Positions 45,765 to 54,920 of a DNA stretch of 64,000 bases are shown piece by piece. Made by a program: the position numbers and the translations under genes. Origin of the DNA: Oceanospirillum maris DSM 6286 (GTDB taxonomy: Bacteria; Pseudomonadota; Gammaproteobacteria; Pseudomonadales; Halomonadaceae); the NCBI RefSeq assembly GCF_000422865.1, contig NZ_AUGW01000018.1, positions 1 through 64,000 on the forward strand, written 5' to 3'. Position 1 is the first letter of the stretch. Every line of letters begins with the position of its first letter. The notes under the pieces are model-generated. The model was not told where the DNA came from and searched no databases. It saw only the letters and a program-made list of their open reading frames with translations.

Positions 45765-46283
45765 ATGCCAAGCGAAATTTATCTAACGATTGAAACTGAA
45801 GACGGCGAGTCTTTGACCGAAGGTACTTCTGGTACCGATAGTATTGGTGCCTTTTTTAAAACGGCCCATGAAGACGAAATCTTTGTCACCGCTTTTGATC
45901 ATAAAGTTGTGATTCCAACGGATCGTCTGACCGGTCAAGTGATGGGTAACCGTAAGCACGAGTACTTAGAGATTCGTAAGCTGATCGACAAAAGCTCTCC
46001 GTTGCTTTTCCAAGCGATTGCTGAGCCTAAAGCGTTGGTCTGTACGCTGAACTTTTACCGTCCAGCGGATACGGGTAGCGATGGTCAACCTGTGCACTAT
46101 TACACCATTGAATTGGAAGGTGCGAAGATTGTTTCAATCCGCACAAGCTCGCCAAACATGCTAGACCCTAATAATGATGGTTTCCCTGCATTTGAAGAAG
46201 TGCGCTTTACCTACAACAGTATTACTTGGAGCCATGAAATCGCATCAAGTACTGCCATTGATAACTGGGCTGGTGCAGAGTAG
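45765..46283 (+). CDS. hcp: T6SS tube protein Hcp
   Basis: A 172-residue Hcp (TssD) that forms the inner tube and is secreted. SEIYLTIETEDGESLTEG at the start, FVTAFDHKVVIPTD, YYTIELEGAKIVSI and FTYNSITWSHE near the end are typical. GAGGAATT precedes ATG 45765. Right after the stop a very stable hairpin (46325-46360) may raise hcp mRNA over the rest of the operon. Confidence 0.95.
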   Translation: MPSEIYLTIETEDGESLTEGTSGTDSIGAFFKTAHEDEIFVTAFDHKVVIPTDRLTGQVMGNRKHEYLEIRKLIDKSSPLLFQAIAEPKALVCTLNFYRPADTGSDGQPVHYYTIELEGAKIVSIRTSSPNMLDPNNDGFPAFEEVRFTYNSITWSHEIASSTAIDNWAGAE

Positions 46284-46324
46284 TCATCGTGAGAGATGTT
46301 GTTAGCCAAACCGTGAACGCTAGT

Positions 46325-46360
46325 CTCCCAACCTCCGGGCTTTTTGCCCGAGGTTGGGAG
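46325..46360 (+). other. Long stable hairpin after hcp
   Basis: CTCCCAACCT/AGGTTGGGAG (10 bp) continued by CGGGC/GCCCG (5 bp) around a TTTTT loop; only one base is unpaired. No T-run follows, so read-through to tssJ is expected. Stabilisation of the hcp message or partial termination is likely. Its presence argues that tssJ starts downstream of it. Confidence 0.75.
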
Positions 46361-46363
46361 CTG

Positions 46364-47101
46364 TTGTCGCGTAAAAAAGCAGCAAGATGGCTTATGCCAT
46401 TTTGCTTGCTTTTTTTAAGCGCTTGTACTGTTTGTCCTCCATCGACGGATAGTTGGGCTCCCAGTGTTTCTGATCAGCCTGAGATACAAAAAGTTGATAC
46501 AGATGATTCGGACGACTCAGGCCAAGGCATGTGGCAGTGGCAAGATGGAGCGGGGCAATGGAGCTATACTCGGCGAGAAAAACCTAATGCGCCGGCAGGT
46601 CAGTGGGTTTATGAACCGAAGTCTATTGCGTTAAGGGTCACCGCGGATGGGCAGCTGAATGCTTATATGGGGCAGCCCCATACCCTAACGTTAAAAATTA
46701 TTCAGTTAAGTAATCCAGCGATTATTTCTGAATTACGTCAAAGCCCTTTTGGACTATCAGACTTGATGGCCGCAAAAGGCAAAGAATTATCCTCAAGCAT
46801 TATTCGAGAGGACAGTTTGGCATTAGGCCCAGGCGTGACAAAAACCTTGGTGTTAGATCGAGAGCAGGGTGTGCGTTATATCGCGCTAGTGGCGGGTTAC
46901 TTTGAGATGGAAAGTAAGAAAAGTGTGCGCATTATTCCTATTCCATCGGTTTCCCCACGGATTTTACCTTGTTACGACCCTAAGCCATGGCCCTTTGGTG
47001 AACCATTGCCGCCAGTGCCGGATGATGTGCCTGCGCGATTGAAGTTATGGTTGGATATGTCGCCTACAGAAATTAAGACGCTTCAGATGCGAGCCTATTA
47101 G
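46364..47101 (+). CDS. tssJ: T6SS outer-membrane lipoprotein
   Basis: A 245-residue lipoprotein of the membrane complex, which anchors TssM to the outer membrane. From TTG 46364 the N terminus is a classic lipoprotein signal (SRKKAARW..PFCLLFLSAC) with lipobox LSAC, acylated Cys about residue 21. An in-frame GTG at 46289 would add 25 residues encoded by the hairpin, so it is disfavoured. The C-terminal half (about 110-245) contains the TssJ beta sandwich: LTLKIIQLSNP, ILREDSLALGPG-type, VLDREQGVRYIALVAGYF. The first 90 mature residues (DSWAPSVSDQ.., WQWQDGAGQWSYTRREK) are an extra segment beyond common TssJ. Confidence 0.85.
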   Translation: MSRKKAARWLMPFCLLFLSACTVCPPSTDSWAPSVSDQPEIQKVDTDDSDDSGQGMWQWQDGAGQWSYTRREKPNAPAGQWVYEPKSIALRVTADGQLNAYMGQPHTLTLKIIQLSNPAIISELRQSPFGLSDLMAAKGKELSSSIIREDSLALGPGVTKTLVLDREQGVRYIALVAGYFEMESKKSVRIIPIPSVSPRILPCYDPKPWPFGEPLPPVPDDVPARLKLWLDMSPTEIKTLQMRAY

Positions 47102-47206
47102 ATAAACGCTCGGTCTCGGTGCTCAATACTCGATATTGATCAGAACAACGAGCCAGCTAATTTTCTTGGCTAAGACGGATAAGAAAGGATATAGGCAGGA
47201 TTTACT

Positions 47207-48601
47207 TTGAATACGAATAAACCACTGTACTGGCACCAAGGGCTATTTTTGCAGCCAAATCACTTTCAGTATCAGGATGCATATAACGAGTTTATCCAGT
47301 CGGTCATCCGTCGCACGGTTGCTCCCTTAGCTTGGGGTGTCGGATCTTCTCGGGCTGATATTGCTAATCTTAGCTCAGGGCAAATAGCGTTCACTCAGTT
47401 GCGGGTTCTTTTTCAGGATGGGACTTTGTTTTCTTATCCCGAAAATGCTCGATTAGCAGGGCGCCTTTATGATGCGCCGGTTTGGGCCGATCGCAATAAG
47501 CCTTTAAAGGTTTATTTAGGCGTTAAAAAACGCAATGAGGAGCCGTTCGTTCAGCGAGAACAATCTTCTGGTGCGGCTGTTGTTCCAAATAGTCGCTTTG
47601 TTATTGATGCCGAAAGTGCCACTTTAACCAATCGTTATGAGCAAGCTGAGCGGGTTGATGCGCAAGTCCTTTCCTTAGAAGGGCGGCTTTGGTTTGAAAC
47701 CGAGCTTGATCAAGCAACAGGTTATGATCTTATGCCGGTGGCGCAACTGGTTCGGTCTGGTGATCAAATAAAGCTTGATGAAAGCTTCGTTGCCCCCTGT
47801 ATCACCATGCGAGGCGATCAGAATTTGGTGGAGCTTCTACGCAGTATTCGTGAAGAAGTTTTATCAAGAACCCGTCAGCTTGAAGATTACAAGCAGCCGT
47901 CTACCAGTTATACCGTTTCCGAGTTTAATCCACGCCAGATGCGTTATCGATTGGCGCTGCAAGTTATGGCGCGGTATGTGCAATCGTTGACGCATCTTTT
48001 GGAAGTTCCAGATTTAACGCCAGAGCGGGCCTATGTCTGCCTCCGTGAGCTGATTGCCGAGCTTTCTGTGTTTACACCGCTTTCTAGTTCAACCTGTGAA
48101 ATAGCCCCGGAAAATATTTCGTTGCCAGCTTACAACCACCTTAACCTTGGTGGCTGCTTCTCTGTGGCGCAGACCCTTGTGCATCGTTTGCTTAATGAAA
48201 TTACGGTGTCTTCTGAGGCGATGGTGAGTTTCGAGCGTATTAATAACACAACCTTTAAAGGTGTCTTAGCCAGTGATATGACGGATCGTAAAGGTACGTA
48301 TTTCCTTATTTTACGTACTGAGCGCTCTCAGGATGCTTGGCTAGAAGACTTTAGACGCTACTCTAAATTGGGAGCCGATAGCCAGGTTGCCCTCTATCAA
48401 GCTAGAGCTTTACCGGGTATTGGTAAGCGCTTATTGAATAGTCGTCCTGAAGGTTTGCCGAGCCGCCCTAATTCCCATTACTTCAGCTTAGATGTCGCCT
48501 CTGGGCTTTGGCATTCTGTTGAAAGCGATAGCTGTCTGAGTCTTATCTGGCCTGGTGCGCCAGAGGATCTGAAAGTTGAGCTGGTCTCACTTAAGGGATA
48601 A
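47207..48601 (+). CDS. tssK: T6SS baseplate subunit TssK
   Basis: A 464-residue TssK linking baseplate and membrane complex. It begins NKPLYWHQGLFLQPNHFQYQD, the family hallmark. Later ARYVQSLTHLLEVPDLTPERAYVCLRELI and a C-terminal part with YFSLDVASGLWHSVESDSCL are recognisable. TTG 47207 is used with AGGA six bases before it. A 105-base gap separates it from tssJ. The stop is two bases from the tssL start. Confidence 0.95.
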   Translation: MNTNKPLYWHQGLFLQPNHFQYQDAYNEFIQSVIRRTVAPLAWGVGSSRADIANLSSGQIAFTQLRVLFQDGTLFSYPENARLAGRLYDAPVWADRNKPLKVYLGVKKRNEEPFVQREQSSGAAVVPNSRFVIDAESATLTNRYEQAERVDAQVLSLEGRLWFETELDQATGYDLMPVAQLVRSGDQIKLDESFVAPCITMRGDQNLVELLRSIREEVLSRTRQLEDYKQPSTSYTVSEFNPRQMRYRLALQVMARYVQSLTHLLEVPDLTPERAYVCLRELIAELSVFTPLSSSTCEIAPENISLPAYNHLNLGGCFSVAQTLVHRLLNEITVSSEAMVSFERINNTTFKGVLASDMTDRKGTYFLILRTERSQDAWLEDFRRYSKLGADSQVALYQARALPGIGKRLLNSRPEGLPSRPNSHYFSLDVASGLWHSVESDSCLSLIWPGAPEDLKVELVSLKG

Positions 48602-48603
48602 CG

Positions 48604-49278
48604 ATGCACTTAATTGATAGTTTTGTAGATGTGCTGGTTTTCGTCCAGCAACAAAAAGAGCAGATAAATGAAGGCCTACAGCCTGATTTTGAAACGGTGC
48701 GATTGAACGTAGAGCGACTGCTTACGGAGAAATCCACACTGCACCTTGAAGGTGGTTATCAGGCGGAGCATTACGATGAAGCTCGCTTCGCCGTTGTCGC
48801 TTTTATTGATGAGGTGCTGCTTGATAGTACATGGGAACATTCGAGTCTTTGGGCGGCAGATCTGCTGCAGCGAACTTACTACCACACGGCTTCAGCGGGT
48901 ATAGAGTTTTTTGAGCGACTATCGGGTCTTAATATGATTGACCCTGCTCACCGAGATATACGTGAAGTGTACTACTACTGCTTGGCGCTAGGTTTTTCAG
49001 GGCATTATTTTGATCGATCTGAACGGGCAAGCCTTGAGCGGATTCGGTTGGATACCTATCAGCTGTTGATGGCTGGGCAGGCGGCTCGTCTTAACGACGA
49101 TGGCGTACAGCTATCACCGGATGCTTATCCTGAGGACAGCGGTCAGAAGTTTGAAGTGAAGTCCGGTCGCTGGACACCTTTTATTTTTGGTGCTCCGGTT
49201 CTGGTTCTGGTTATCACCTATGTGGCGATGAAACTTGATGTTGTCGGCATGGCCAATCAATTGGTTTCCCTTATTTAA
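48604..49278 (+). CDS. tssL: T6SS membrane subunit TssL (DotU family)
   Basis: A 224-residue inner-membrane protein of the membrane complex. The cytoplasmic helical domain has YDEARFAVVAFIDEVLLDSTWEH and FFERLSGL...HRDIREVYYYCLALGFSGHYF. One C-terminal TM (about 194-213, FIFGAPVLVLVITYVAMKL). No OmpA-like peptidoglycan domain, as usual for the short form. Adjacent to tssK and tssM. Confidence 0.95.
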   Translation: MHLIDSFVDVLVFVQQQKEQINEGLQPDFETVRLNVERLLTEKSTLHLEGGYQAEHYDEARFAVVAFIDEVLLDSTWEHSSLWAADLLQRTYYHTASAGIEFFERLSGLNMIDPAHRDIREVYYYCLALGFSGHYFDRSERASLERIRLDTYQLLMAGQAARLNDDGVQLSPDAYPEDSGQKFEVKSGRWTPFIFGAPVLVLVITYVAMKLDVVGMANQLVSLI

Positions 49279-49314
49279 TAGGGATATTGCAGACTTAGAA
49301 TAAGAAGACGGATC

Positions 49315-52300
49315 GTGAAAACATTTCTTCGAGTGCTTTTTTATCTATTAATCTGGTTAGTAATCTTTGCGGTTACTATCGGACTGGCTCTATTTCTGGG
49401 ATTTACACCTCAAGAAGGTGTTGTCGCAGCAGTAGGTATTTTCCTTCTTTGGCTTAGCTATCGGCTGATCAAGCGGTTATTGATTCGCCTACATGCTAAA
49501 GGACGCATTCGCCAACTTATTCGTTTAGGTCGTAAAGATGAAGCGGATGAGCAGCTTAAAGCGGACACGTCAGGCCTAGAGCGTCGCTTTACTTATGCGA
49601 TGCGATTCCTGAAGCGTAGCCCTAATACCCACGCCTCAGACCCTGTTTATCAGTTACCTTGGTCGGTTATGTTACCGGCAAAAAGCCATGATGCAGAGCG
49701 CCTTGTTAGTGCGGGGCAGTTGGTTCTGCCTTCTGGCCATAAAGATATTTTCACTGGGGATGATTGCCAGACCCAGTGGTGGCTACACAATGATGGCGTG
49801 GTATTGCAAACCCCAGCGGGCATTTGCTCAAGTGGTGGCGCGTTAAATCCAGAGTGGGGTCGCTTACTAGAGCTACTCGCTTCCCGTCGGCCTGCTGAAC
49901 CGATTAGCCATGTTGTGCTGACAGTGTCACTTGCCGATATGAAAACGGGAAGTGATGATGAGCTTTATCAGCAGGGTATGATCCTACGGGAACGTTTGGA
50001 TCAGATGATCCAGAGCCTAAAGGTAAATGCCCCTGTTTATCTGATCTTTAATGATTTGGAGCAGTTTAGCGGCGGTCAAGCGTTGCTGAAGCAGCTGCCC
50101 GAAAGTATGCGTGATCAGGCTTTAGGACATCATTTCCCTCAAAGTAGTGATGCGATTGAAACGGAAACTCGGGTTAGCACTGCGCTGGATAGCCTAGCGG
50201 AGCAGCTGAAGCAGCTGAATTTAGAGCTGATGGGGCGTGGTGTGGTCGATCATTCGATCATGATGTTGCCCTCTGAGTTAGAGCATCTGCGTTCTGGTAT
50301 TCGAGCCTTTACCAAAGGCGTCTTCCAAAATAGTGTTTTCCAAGCGTCACCACATCTGCGTGGTGTTTACTGGATGGGCGTTCAAACAACATCGACGGAG
50401 TCCTCAGAAAACAGTGTTGGAGCTGGCTTGTTCGTTAAAGATCTTTTCACGGTTGTTCTGCCCCGTGATCGTGGTTTAGCGAACAAAATACCAACGGCGG
50501 TGCGTGCTGAACGTTGGGTACGGAATCTTTGGTTTACCAGTTTTGCGAGTATCCTTGCGGTGCTCTGGGTTGCGTTGGTCTTCACTTATACCAGTGATAA
50601 AAGCTTTATTCTTTCCCTAGAAGAAACGTTTGCAGGGCAAATTGTTCAGCGCAGCGATCTCGCCGGTAATATTCACAATGGTGAGCAATTAGTTGACTTG
50701 ATCGGCGCCCTTCAAAAGCATAGTTTTTTCCCTTGGATTGATGACTCCACGGCGGAACCCCTGTTTGTTGGTAAGTTGAAAGCCATCTACGTTGATCGGG
50801 TGTGGAGTGACCTGGTTATGCCGGTGGATCGTCGTATTGAGCGCTCTTTGAATAAGGCGTTATTTGATACGGAATTGACACCGGATGAAGCCGCGCAAGA
50901 GATCGCTTTATACGTTGGTATCTTGGTTCGTGAAATCAATATTATCCAAGACTTCCTGGCCGGTAAGGATCTTGAAACGCTTTCGGCCTTACCCGCACTT
51001 TATCAGGCTGAAGATCGGCTGCTCTATAAAGAGCTGGCAGAGTCCGAACTGGATAGCCTTAACAACCTTTATATTCAGATGCTGTACTGGTCAACATCAA
51101 CCGAGAAATATGATGTGACATTGAAGCGCAAACAGCGGTTGCTGAAGCGAATTCTGGCGGATCACCCTGATAACTTAAACTGGTTAGTGGACTGGGGTAA
51201 TGCCGCGGGAAAGTCCAGTGAGGTCAGGCTAGCAGACTTTTGGAAAGGAAGTGTGCCCCTAGACCTTGATGTTCGTGTTGCTCCGGCATTCACGCTGGCG
51301 GGCAAGGAGATGATCGATGATTTTATTGATCAGATTCTGGCGACGGATCAAGCCGCAGAGCAGATCAATGCGCTGATTCCCGGTTTTCAAGAAAGTTACC
51401 GTAAGCGTTACCTGGATGCTTGGCAGCAATTTGCATTGAACTTCTATCAAGGTTCACAAACGTTGTCAGGCCCCCTTGATTGGCAGGGGGCTGTTGATAC
51501 GCAAGCCACAGGTCGTAACCCTTTTTTCGGTGTTCTAGATCGTATGGTTGAAGAGTTAGGCCCGTACGAAAGCCTAGAAGAAAAACCAGAATGGCTTTCT
51601 TTGGTTTTCTATTATAACCAAATGGCAACCTATGCTCCTGCGGATAAAACCAGTAATAACGGCCCTCTAGCCAAGCTGGCATTAAAGGTCGTGGGTAAAG
51701 CTGGCGCTGTTGGTAAAGTGATTTCTAAAGCGGGTAAAACCGCGATGAAAACCAATAAGAAAATGAAAAAAGGCGGTAGTGGAGGCTCCCCATCCGAGGA
51801 GGAACGCCTCGCTGTACTTGGTCAAGCAGGGGCGCTTTACGGTGAGTATAAGCAACTGATTGAATCTATCGTCTTTAATTCAGGCATACGATCAACTTCT
51901 TTTGCGTCAATATCTGGCTTATATCTAAAACCCGATAATCCTGCCGCAGGTGACACCGCGCTAGCCCAAAGCTATGCAAAGATTCAAATACTGGAAGGTA
52001 TGCTTGGTAAGAGTACCCGTCAGACTGAGGCTTTTTGGGCGTTATTTTCTGGCCCTGTACGGCTTTTCAGGGAATATATGACGCAAGAAGCCGCCTGTGA
52101 GTTGCAAGAACGCTGGGAAAATGGGTTTTTAGCCGGTATGCAAGGTGTACCTGGTTATAAGCGGACAGGATTTTTGTACGGTGAAGGCGGTCATCTATGG
52201 AGTTTTAAAGATGCCCAGTTAGCCCCTTATGTAAAACCCAAGTTTGGCGCAGGTTTTGTACCTGTCACCGCATCGGGTGAGGCATTCCCACTTAAAACGG

Positions 52301-52791
52301 ATCTATTGGAGTATTTAGCCCGTGGTGATGACTTCCGTAAGCAGCAGCAAAGCCGTTATACCGTTGTTGTAAAGTCGCGCCCGACCTCTGCTAACCCTGA
52401 AGCGCAGTATTTGCCGCGCAGAACGGTACTTGAGATGCAGTGTGAAATTGGCCCGACCCAGCTTGAGAATTTAAATTTTGCTCAGGATCGTGCTTTTGTT
52501 TGGGATCAAACCTGTGCAGATACATCACTGTTAATCAATATTGGCCGTTACACCCTAGAGAAGCGCTACCCTGGACCTCAAGGTTTTGCTCGTTTTTTGA
52601 AGGATTTTCAAAGCGGTCAGCGACGTTTCGTGCCGGATGATTTTCCTATTATGCGTGATCGTCTTATTGATTATAAAGTGTCCTATATTGATGTGCGTTA
52701 CGAGTTTCGTGGCCATAAACCCGTTATTCGTACTTTGGCAGCCTCTGATCTAGAGCCGCCACGACGTATTACCAGTTGCTGGGGTTCATAG
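49315..52791 (+). CDS. tssM: T6SS membrane subunit TssM (IcmF family) without Walker A
   Basis: A 1158-residue IcmF/TssM spanning the envelope. TMs near residues 5-28, 34-52 and 400-425; a cytoplasmic NTPase-like domain lies between (about 75-395) and a large periplasmic part follows, ending in a beta domain that contacts TssJ. At about 112-135, where family members have a GPPGxGKT loop after PWY, the sequence reads LPWSVMLPAKSHDAERLVSAG, so the P-loop is gone; the usual Walker B-like DTAGRY is QTPAGIC. The later WWLHNDGVV is retained. So the domain is structural here and ATP hydrolysis is unlikely. A low-complexity Lys/Gly region occurs near 810-830. GTG start 49315. Confidence 0.93.
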   Translation: MKTFLRVLFYLLIWLVIFAVTIGLALFLGFTPQEGVVAAVGIFLLWLSYRLIKRLLIRLHAKGRIRQLIRLGRKDEADEQLKADTSGLERRFTYAMRFLKRSPNTHASDPVYQLPWSVMLPAKSHDAERLVSAGQLVLPSGHKDIFTGDDCQTQWWLHNDGVVLQTPAGICSSGGALNPEWGRLLELLASRRPAEPISHVVLTVSLADMKTGSDDELYQQGMILRERLDQMIQSLKVNAPVYLIFNDLEQFSGGQALLKQLPESMRDQALGHHFPQSSDAIETETRVSTALDSLAEQLKQLNLELMGRGVVDHSIMMLPSELEHLRSGIRAFTKGVFQNSVFQASPHLRGVYWMGVQTTSTESSENSVGAGLFVKDLFTVVLPRDRGLANKIPTAVRAERWVRNLWFTSFASILAVLWVALVFTYTSDKSFILSLEETFAGQIVQRSDLAGNIHNGEQLVDLIGALQKHSFFPWIDDSTAEPLFVGKLKAIYVDRVWSDLVMPVDRRIERSLNKALFDTELTPDEAAQEIALYVGILVREINIIQDFLAGKDLETLSALPALYQAEDRLLYKELAESELDSLNNLYIQMLYWSTSTEKYDVTLKRKQRLLKRILADHPDNLNWLVDWGNAAGKSSEVRLADFWKGSVPLDLDVRVAPAFTLAGKEMIDDFIDQILATDQAAEQINALIPGFQESYRKRYLDAWQQFALNFYQGSQTLSGPLDWQGAVDTQATGRNPFFGVLDRMVEELGPYESLEEKPEWLSLVFYYNQMATYAPADKTSNNGPLAKLALKVVGKAGAVGKVISKAGKTAMKTNKKMKKGGSGGSPSEEERLAVLGQAGALYGEYKQLIESIVFNSGIRSTSFASISGLYLKPDNPAAGDTALAQSYAKIQILEGMLGKSTRQTEAFWALFSGPVRLFREYMTQEAACELQERWENGFLAGMQGVPGYKRTGFLYGEGGHLWSFKDAQLAPYVKPKFGAGFVPVTASGEAFPLKTDLLEYLARGDDFRKQQQSRYTVVVKSRPTSANPEAQYLPRRTVLEMQCEIGPTQLENLNFAQDRAFVWDQTCADTSLLINIGRYTLEKRYPGPQGFARFLKDFQSGQRRFVPDDFPIMRDRLIDYKVSYIDVRYEFRGHKPVIRTLAASDLEPPRRITSCWGS

Positions 52792-52793
52792 TT

Positions 52794-54428
52794 ATGGATG
52801 CTCGTGATGATTTGATTGGGTCGTTGATGATCCGGCCTACAGAGCAAGCGGCACAGCTACCGTGTCGTGTGCTACTTGTTGGGGATTACAGTGGTAATGC
52901 CCGTGCTGAGCCGATTGAGTTTCATCAAATCAATCTGCATATTGATAAGCCTGAGTTGGCGATGATGGAGCTTGGTTGTGGGATTGATTTTTCTGCAGTG
53001 GTGCCGGAGTGGACAGAACCTTATGTGATTACAAGCCTAGATGATTTCGCACCTGATGCGCTAATTAAGCAATCGCCTGTGCTTCGTTTGGGGATGGGGC
53101 TGCGTGACCAGTTGATCTCTGATTCGATAGTTACAGATGATGTTACTCAGGAAGCTCGGGCTTTTCTGCAGCACTATTCGACCATTGATGATGAGACGTT
53201 AGCCGATGATTTTCTGTATGCGGATTTAGAGGTTTGTCTTGGTGATCTGTTAAACCAGTTATTACATTTTGCACCTTTTGCTCAATTGGAAACCTGTTGG
53301 CGGCAGGTGTTTAGCTTGTCGGCCAGTGCGCGTCACCATAAGGCTAGTGAACTTGTACTGCTAAATGTAAGCAAAGATGCTTTAGCTGAAGATCTTGAAG
53401 GAATAATCACCCATAGCCAGCTTTTTGACCGAGTTTATAATCATGAGTTTGGTCAGTTTGGTGGGCAGCCTTTTAATTTACTGGTGGTTGATTTCTATGT
53501 TCAGCAAACGGAGCAAGACCTAGCGCTTTTGGATGCTTTAGCGGCGATAGGACGAAGTGCTCACTTACCTGTGGTGCTTCCTGTTTCGACGAAATTTCTA
53601 GGCTTTAAAGGGTATGAACAGCTTTTAGGTCATTCGCTAAATGAGTGGCTTGAAAGCCCAAGGTTTATGCCTCTTCATCGTCTAGCTGAGGGAGCCCATA
53701 GCCGGTATTTGTTTCTTGTTATGCAGGATCAAGTGGTTCGCTCACCTTATCAAGGTGATTACTCCGGCTTGTTTTTCCAAGAGCAACTGGATGCAGAAGG
53801 CGAGGCTCTACTCTGGGGCAGCAGTTGTTACTCGTTGGCGGCAACGGTGCTAAATACATTTGATCTACAAACAGCATTTAGCCAAATGACAGGCAGTTAC
53901 TTTGGTCGTGAGCTGCTGCATAAACCCTATAAAGATCGCATTGCTGATTTGGAATTATCACCGTTGGAAGTTGAATTATCCGCTTCTATGGTGGCTGATC
54001 TGTCCCGACATGGTTTCTGTGTGCTCAGTGCTTTGTCGGAACAGAATACGAGCTATTTTACCCAGCTAAACAGCTTCCACGTTCTTTCCTTGGAAGATGA
54101 TAGTGTTTCTCCGGATGCACAATTGCCCTTTTTATTAACGGTTTGCCGCATTGCTCATATGATGAAGCGCGTTTTTCGTGAACAAATTGGCTCTATGGAT
54201 GAACCTGAGGTATTGCGGCAAAAACTTGAGCAGTGGCTTAAAAACTTTGTGGTGAACTTAGAGGCTCCTGCGTTGGATGTCATGATGAAAAAGCCTTTCC
54301 GTAATGCCGAGGTGGTGCTAAATAGCAAGGAAGGTTGCCTGATGGAAGTTCGCCTGCAGCCTCACCTTAGGTACATGAATGAGCGTTTCCAATTATCCCT
54401 TGATTTAATTCTGCAGGAGGCTAACTAG
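52794..54428 (+). CDS. TssB-TssC fusion paralogue (diverged sheath protein)
   Basis: A 544-residue protein. Residues about 10-110 resemble TssB: LPCRVLLVGDYSGNA, a LAMMELGCGIDFS segment and VITSLDDFAPDALIKQSPVL match LPFKVLVMGQFTPEP, MSSMNLKLDFT and ISLDPKSLKDFEPDSIVQ of TssB. Residues about 150-540 resemble TssC: LETCWRQVFSL, FDRVYNHEFGQFGGQPFNLLV, and ELSLDLIL-type C terminus. The conserved PLTQRKNAD..TFF region of TssC is changed to VLSALSEQNTSYF. ATG 52794 follows tssM by two bases. It likely forms a special sheath element rather than the bulk sheath. Not a duplicate by chance, as it sits inside the operon beside a second Hcp-like gene. Confidence 0.75.
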   Translation: MDARDDLIGSLMIRPTEQAAQLPCRVLLVGDYSGNARAEPIEFHQINLHIDKPELAMMELGCGIDFSAVVPEWTEPYVITSLDDFAPDALIKQSPVLRLGMGLRDQLISDSIVTDDVTQEARAFLQHYSTIDDETLADDFLYADLEVCLGDLLNQLLHFAPFAQLETCWRQVFSLSASARHHKASELVLLNVSKDALAEDLEGIITHSQLFDRVYNHEFGQFGGQPFNLLVVDFYVQQTEQDLALLDALAAIGRSAHLPVVLPVSTKFLGFKGYEQLLGHSLNEWLESPRFMPLHRLAEGAHSRYLFLVMQDQVVRSPYQGDYSGLFFQEQLDAEGEALLWGSSCYSLAATVLNTFDLQTAFSQMTGSYFGRELLHKPYKDRIADLELSPLEVELSASMVADLSRHGFCVLSALSEQNTSYFTQLNSFHVLSLEDDSVSPDAQLPFLLTVCRIAHMMKRVFREQIGSMDEPEVLRQKLEQWLKNFVVNLEAPALDVMMKKPFRNAEVVLNSKEGCLMEVRLQPHLRYMNERFQLSLDLILQEAN

Positions 54429-54920
54429 ATGGCAAGGCCTGGATTTATTAGCTTCACCAGTGCAGCACAAGGAGCCCTAGCAGGGCCAGAAAAACAGCTA
54501 AGCCGTGATGGCCTAAGTCATATCTTGAGTCTGCAGCACGGAGTGGATATGCCGGGGGCGGAGGACAGTCGTGTTCTTGGCGGACAGCCTATGCATCGAC
54601 CTATGGAGGTTGTTAAGCCCTTAGATCGTGTGTCTCCACAGCTGTATCAAGCGCTGTGTGAGCGGGATGTCCTCACTAAAGTTATGCTGTTTTGGTGTCA
54701 ATTTAATAGCAGCGGTATTTTAGAGCTGGTTTATGAAATTGAATTAAAGAATGCGAGAGTGGTTTCACTACAGCCGCTGATGCCTAATCTGCTTTCTGTG
54801 GGGCAAGAAGATCATCCTTATTGTGAGCAAGTGAGCCTGATTTACGAAAGTATTAATTGGCGCTATGGGCCTGCAGCTGAGGTTGAGTTTGAAGCCCGCA
54901 ACGAGGCTGGAAAAGCATGA
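54429..54920 (+). CDS. Second Hcp-like protein
   Basis: A 163-residue Hcp-like protein. Alignment by eye with the operon's Hcp shows matching order: LYQALCERDVLTKVMLFWCQFNSSG, ELVYEIELKNARVVSLQPLMPNLLSV and EQVSLIYESINWRYGP against LFQAIAEPKALVCTLNFYRP, YYTIELEGAKIVSIRTSSPNML and EEVRFTYNSITWSHE. The N-terminal 15 residues are unlike classic Hcp. AGGAGG before ATG. It begins directly after the fusion gene and overlaps tssE by four bases. The pairing with the sheath fusion suggests a dedicated sheath/tube layer. Confidence 0.75.
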   Translation: MARPGFISFTSAAQGALAGPEKQLSRDGLSHILSLQHGVDMPGAEDSRVLGGQPMHRPMEVVKPLDRVSPQLYQALCERDVLTKVMLFWCQFNSSGILELVYEIELKNARVVSLQPLMPNLLSVGQEDHPYCEQVSLIYESINWRYGPAAEVEFEARNEAGKA

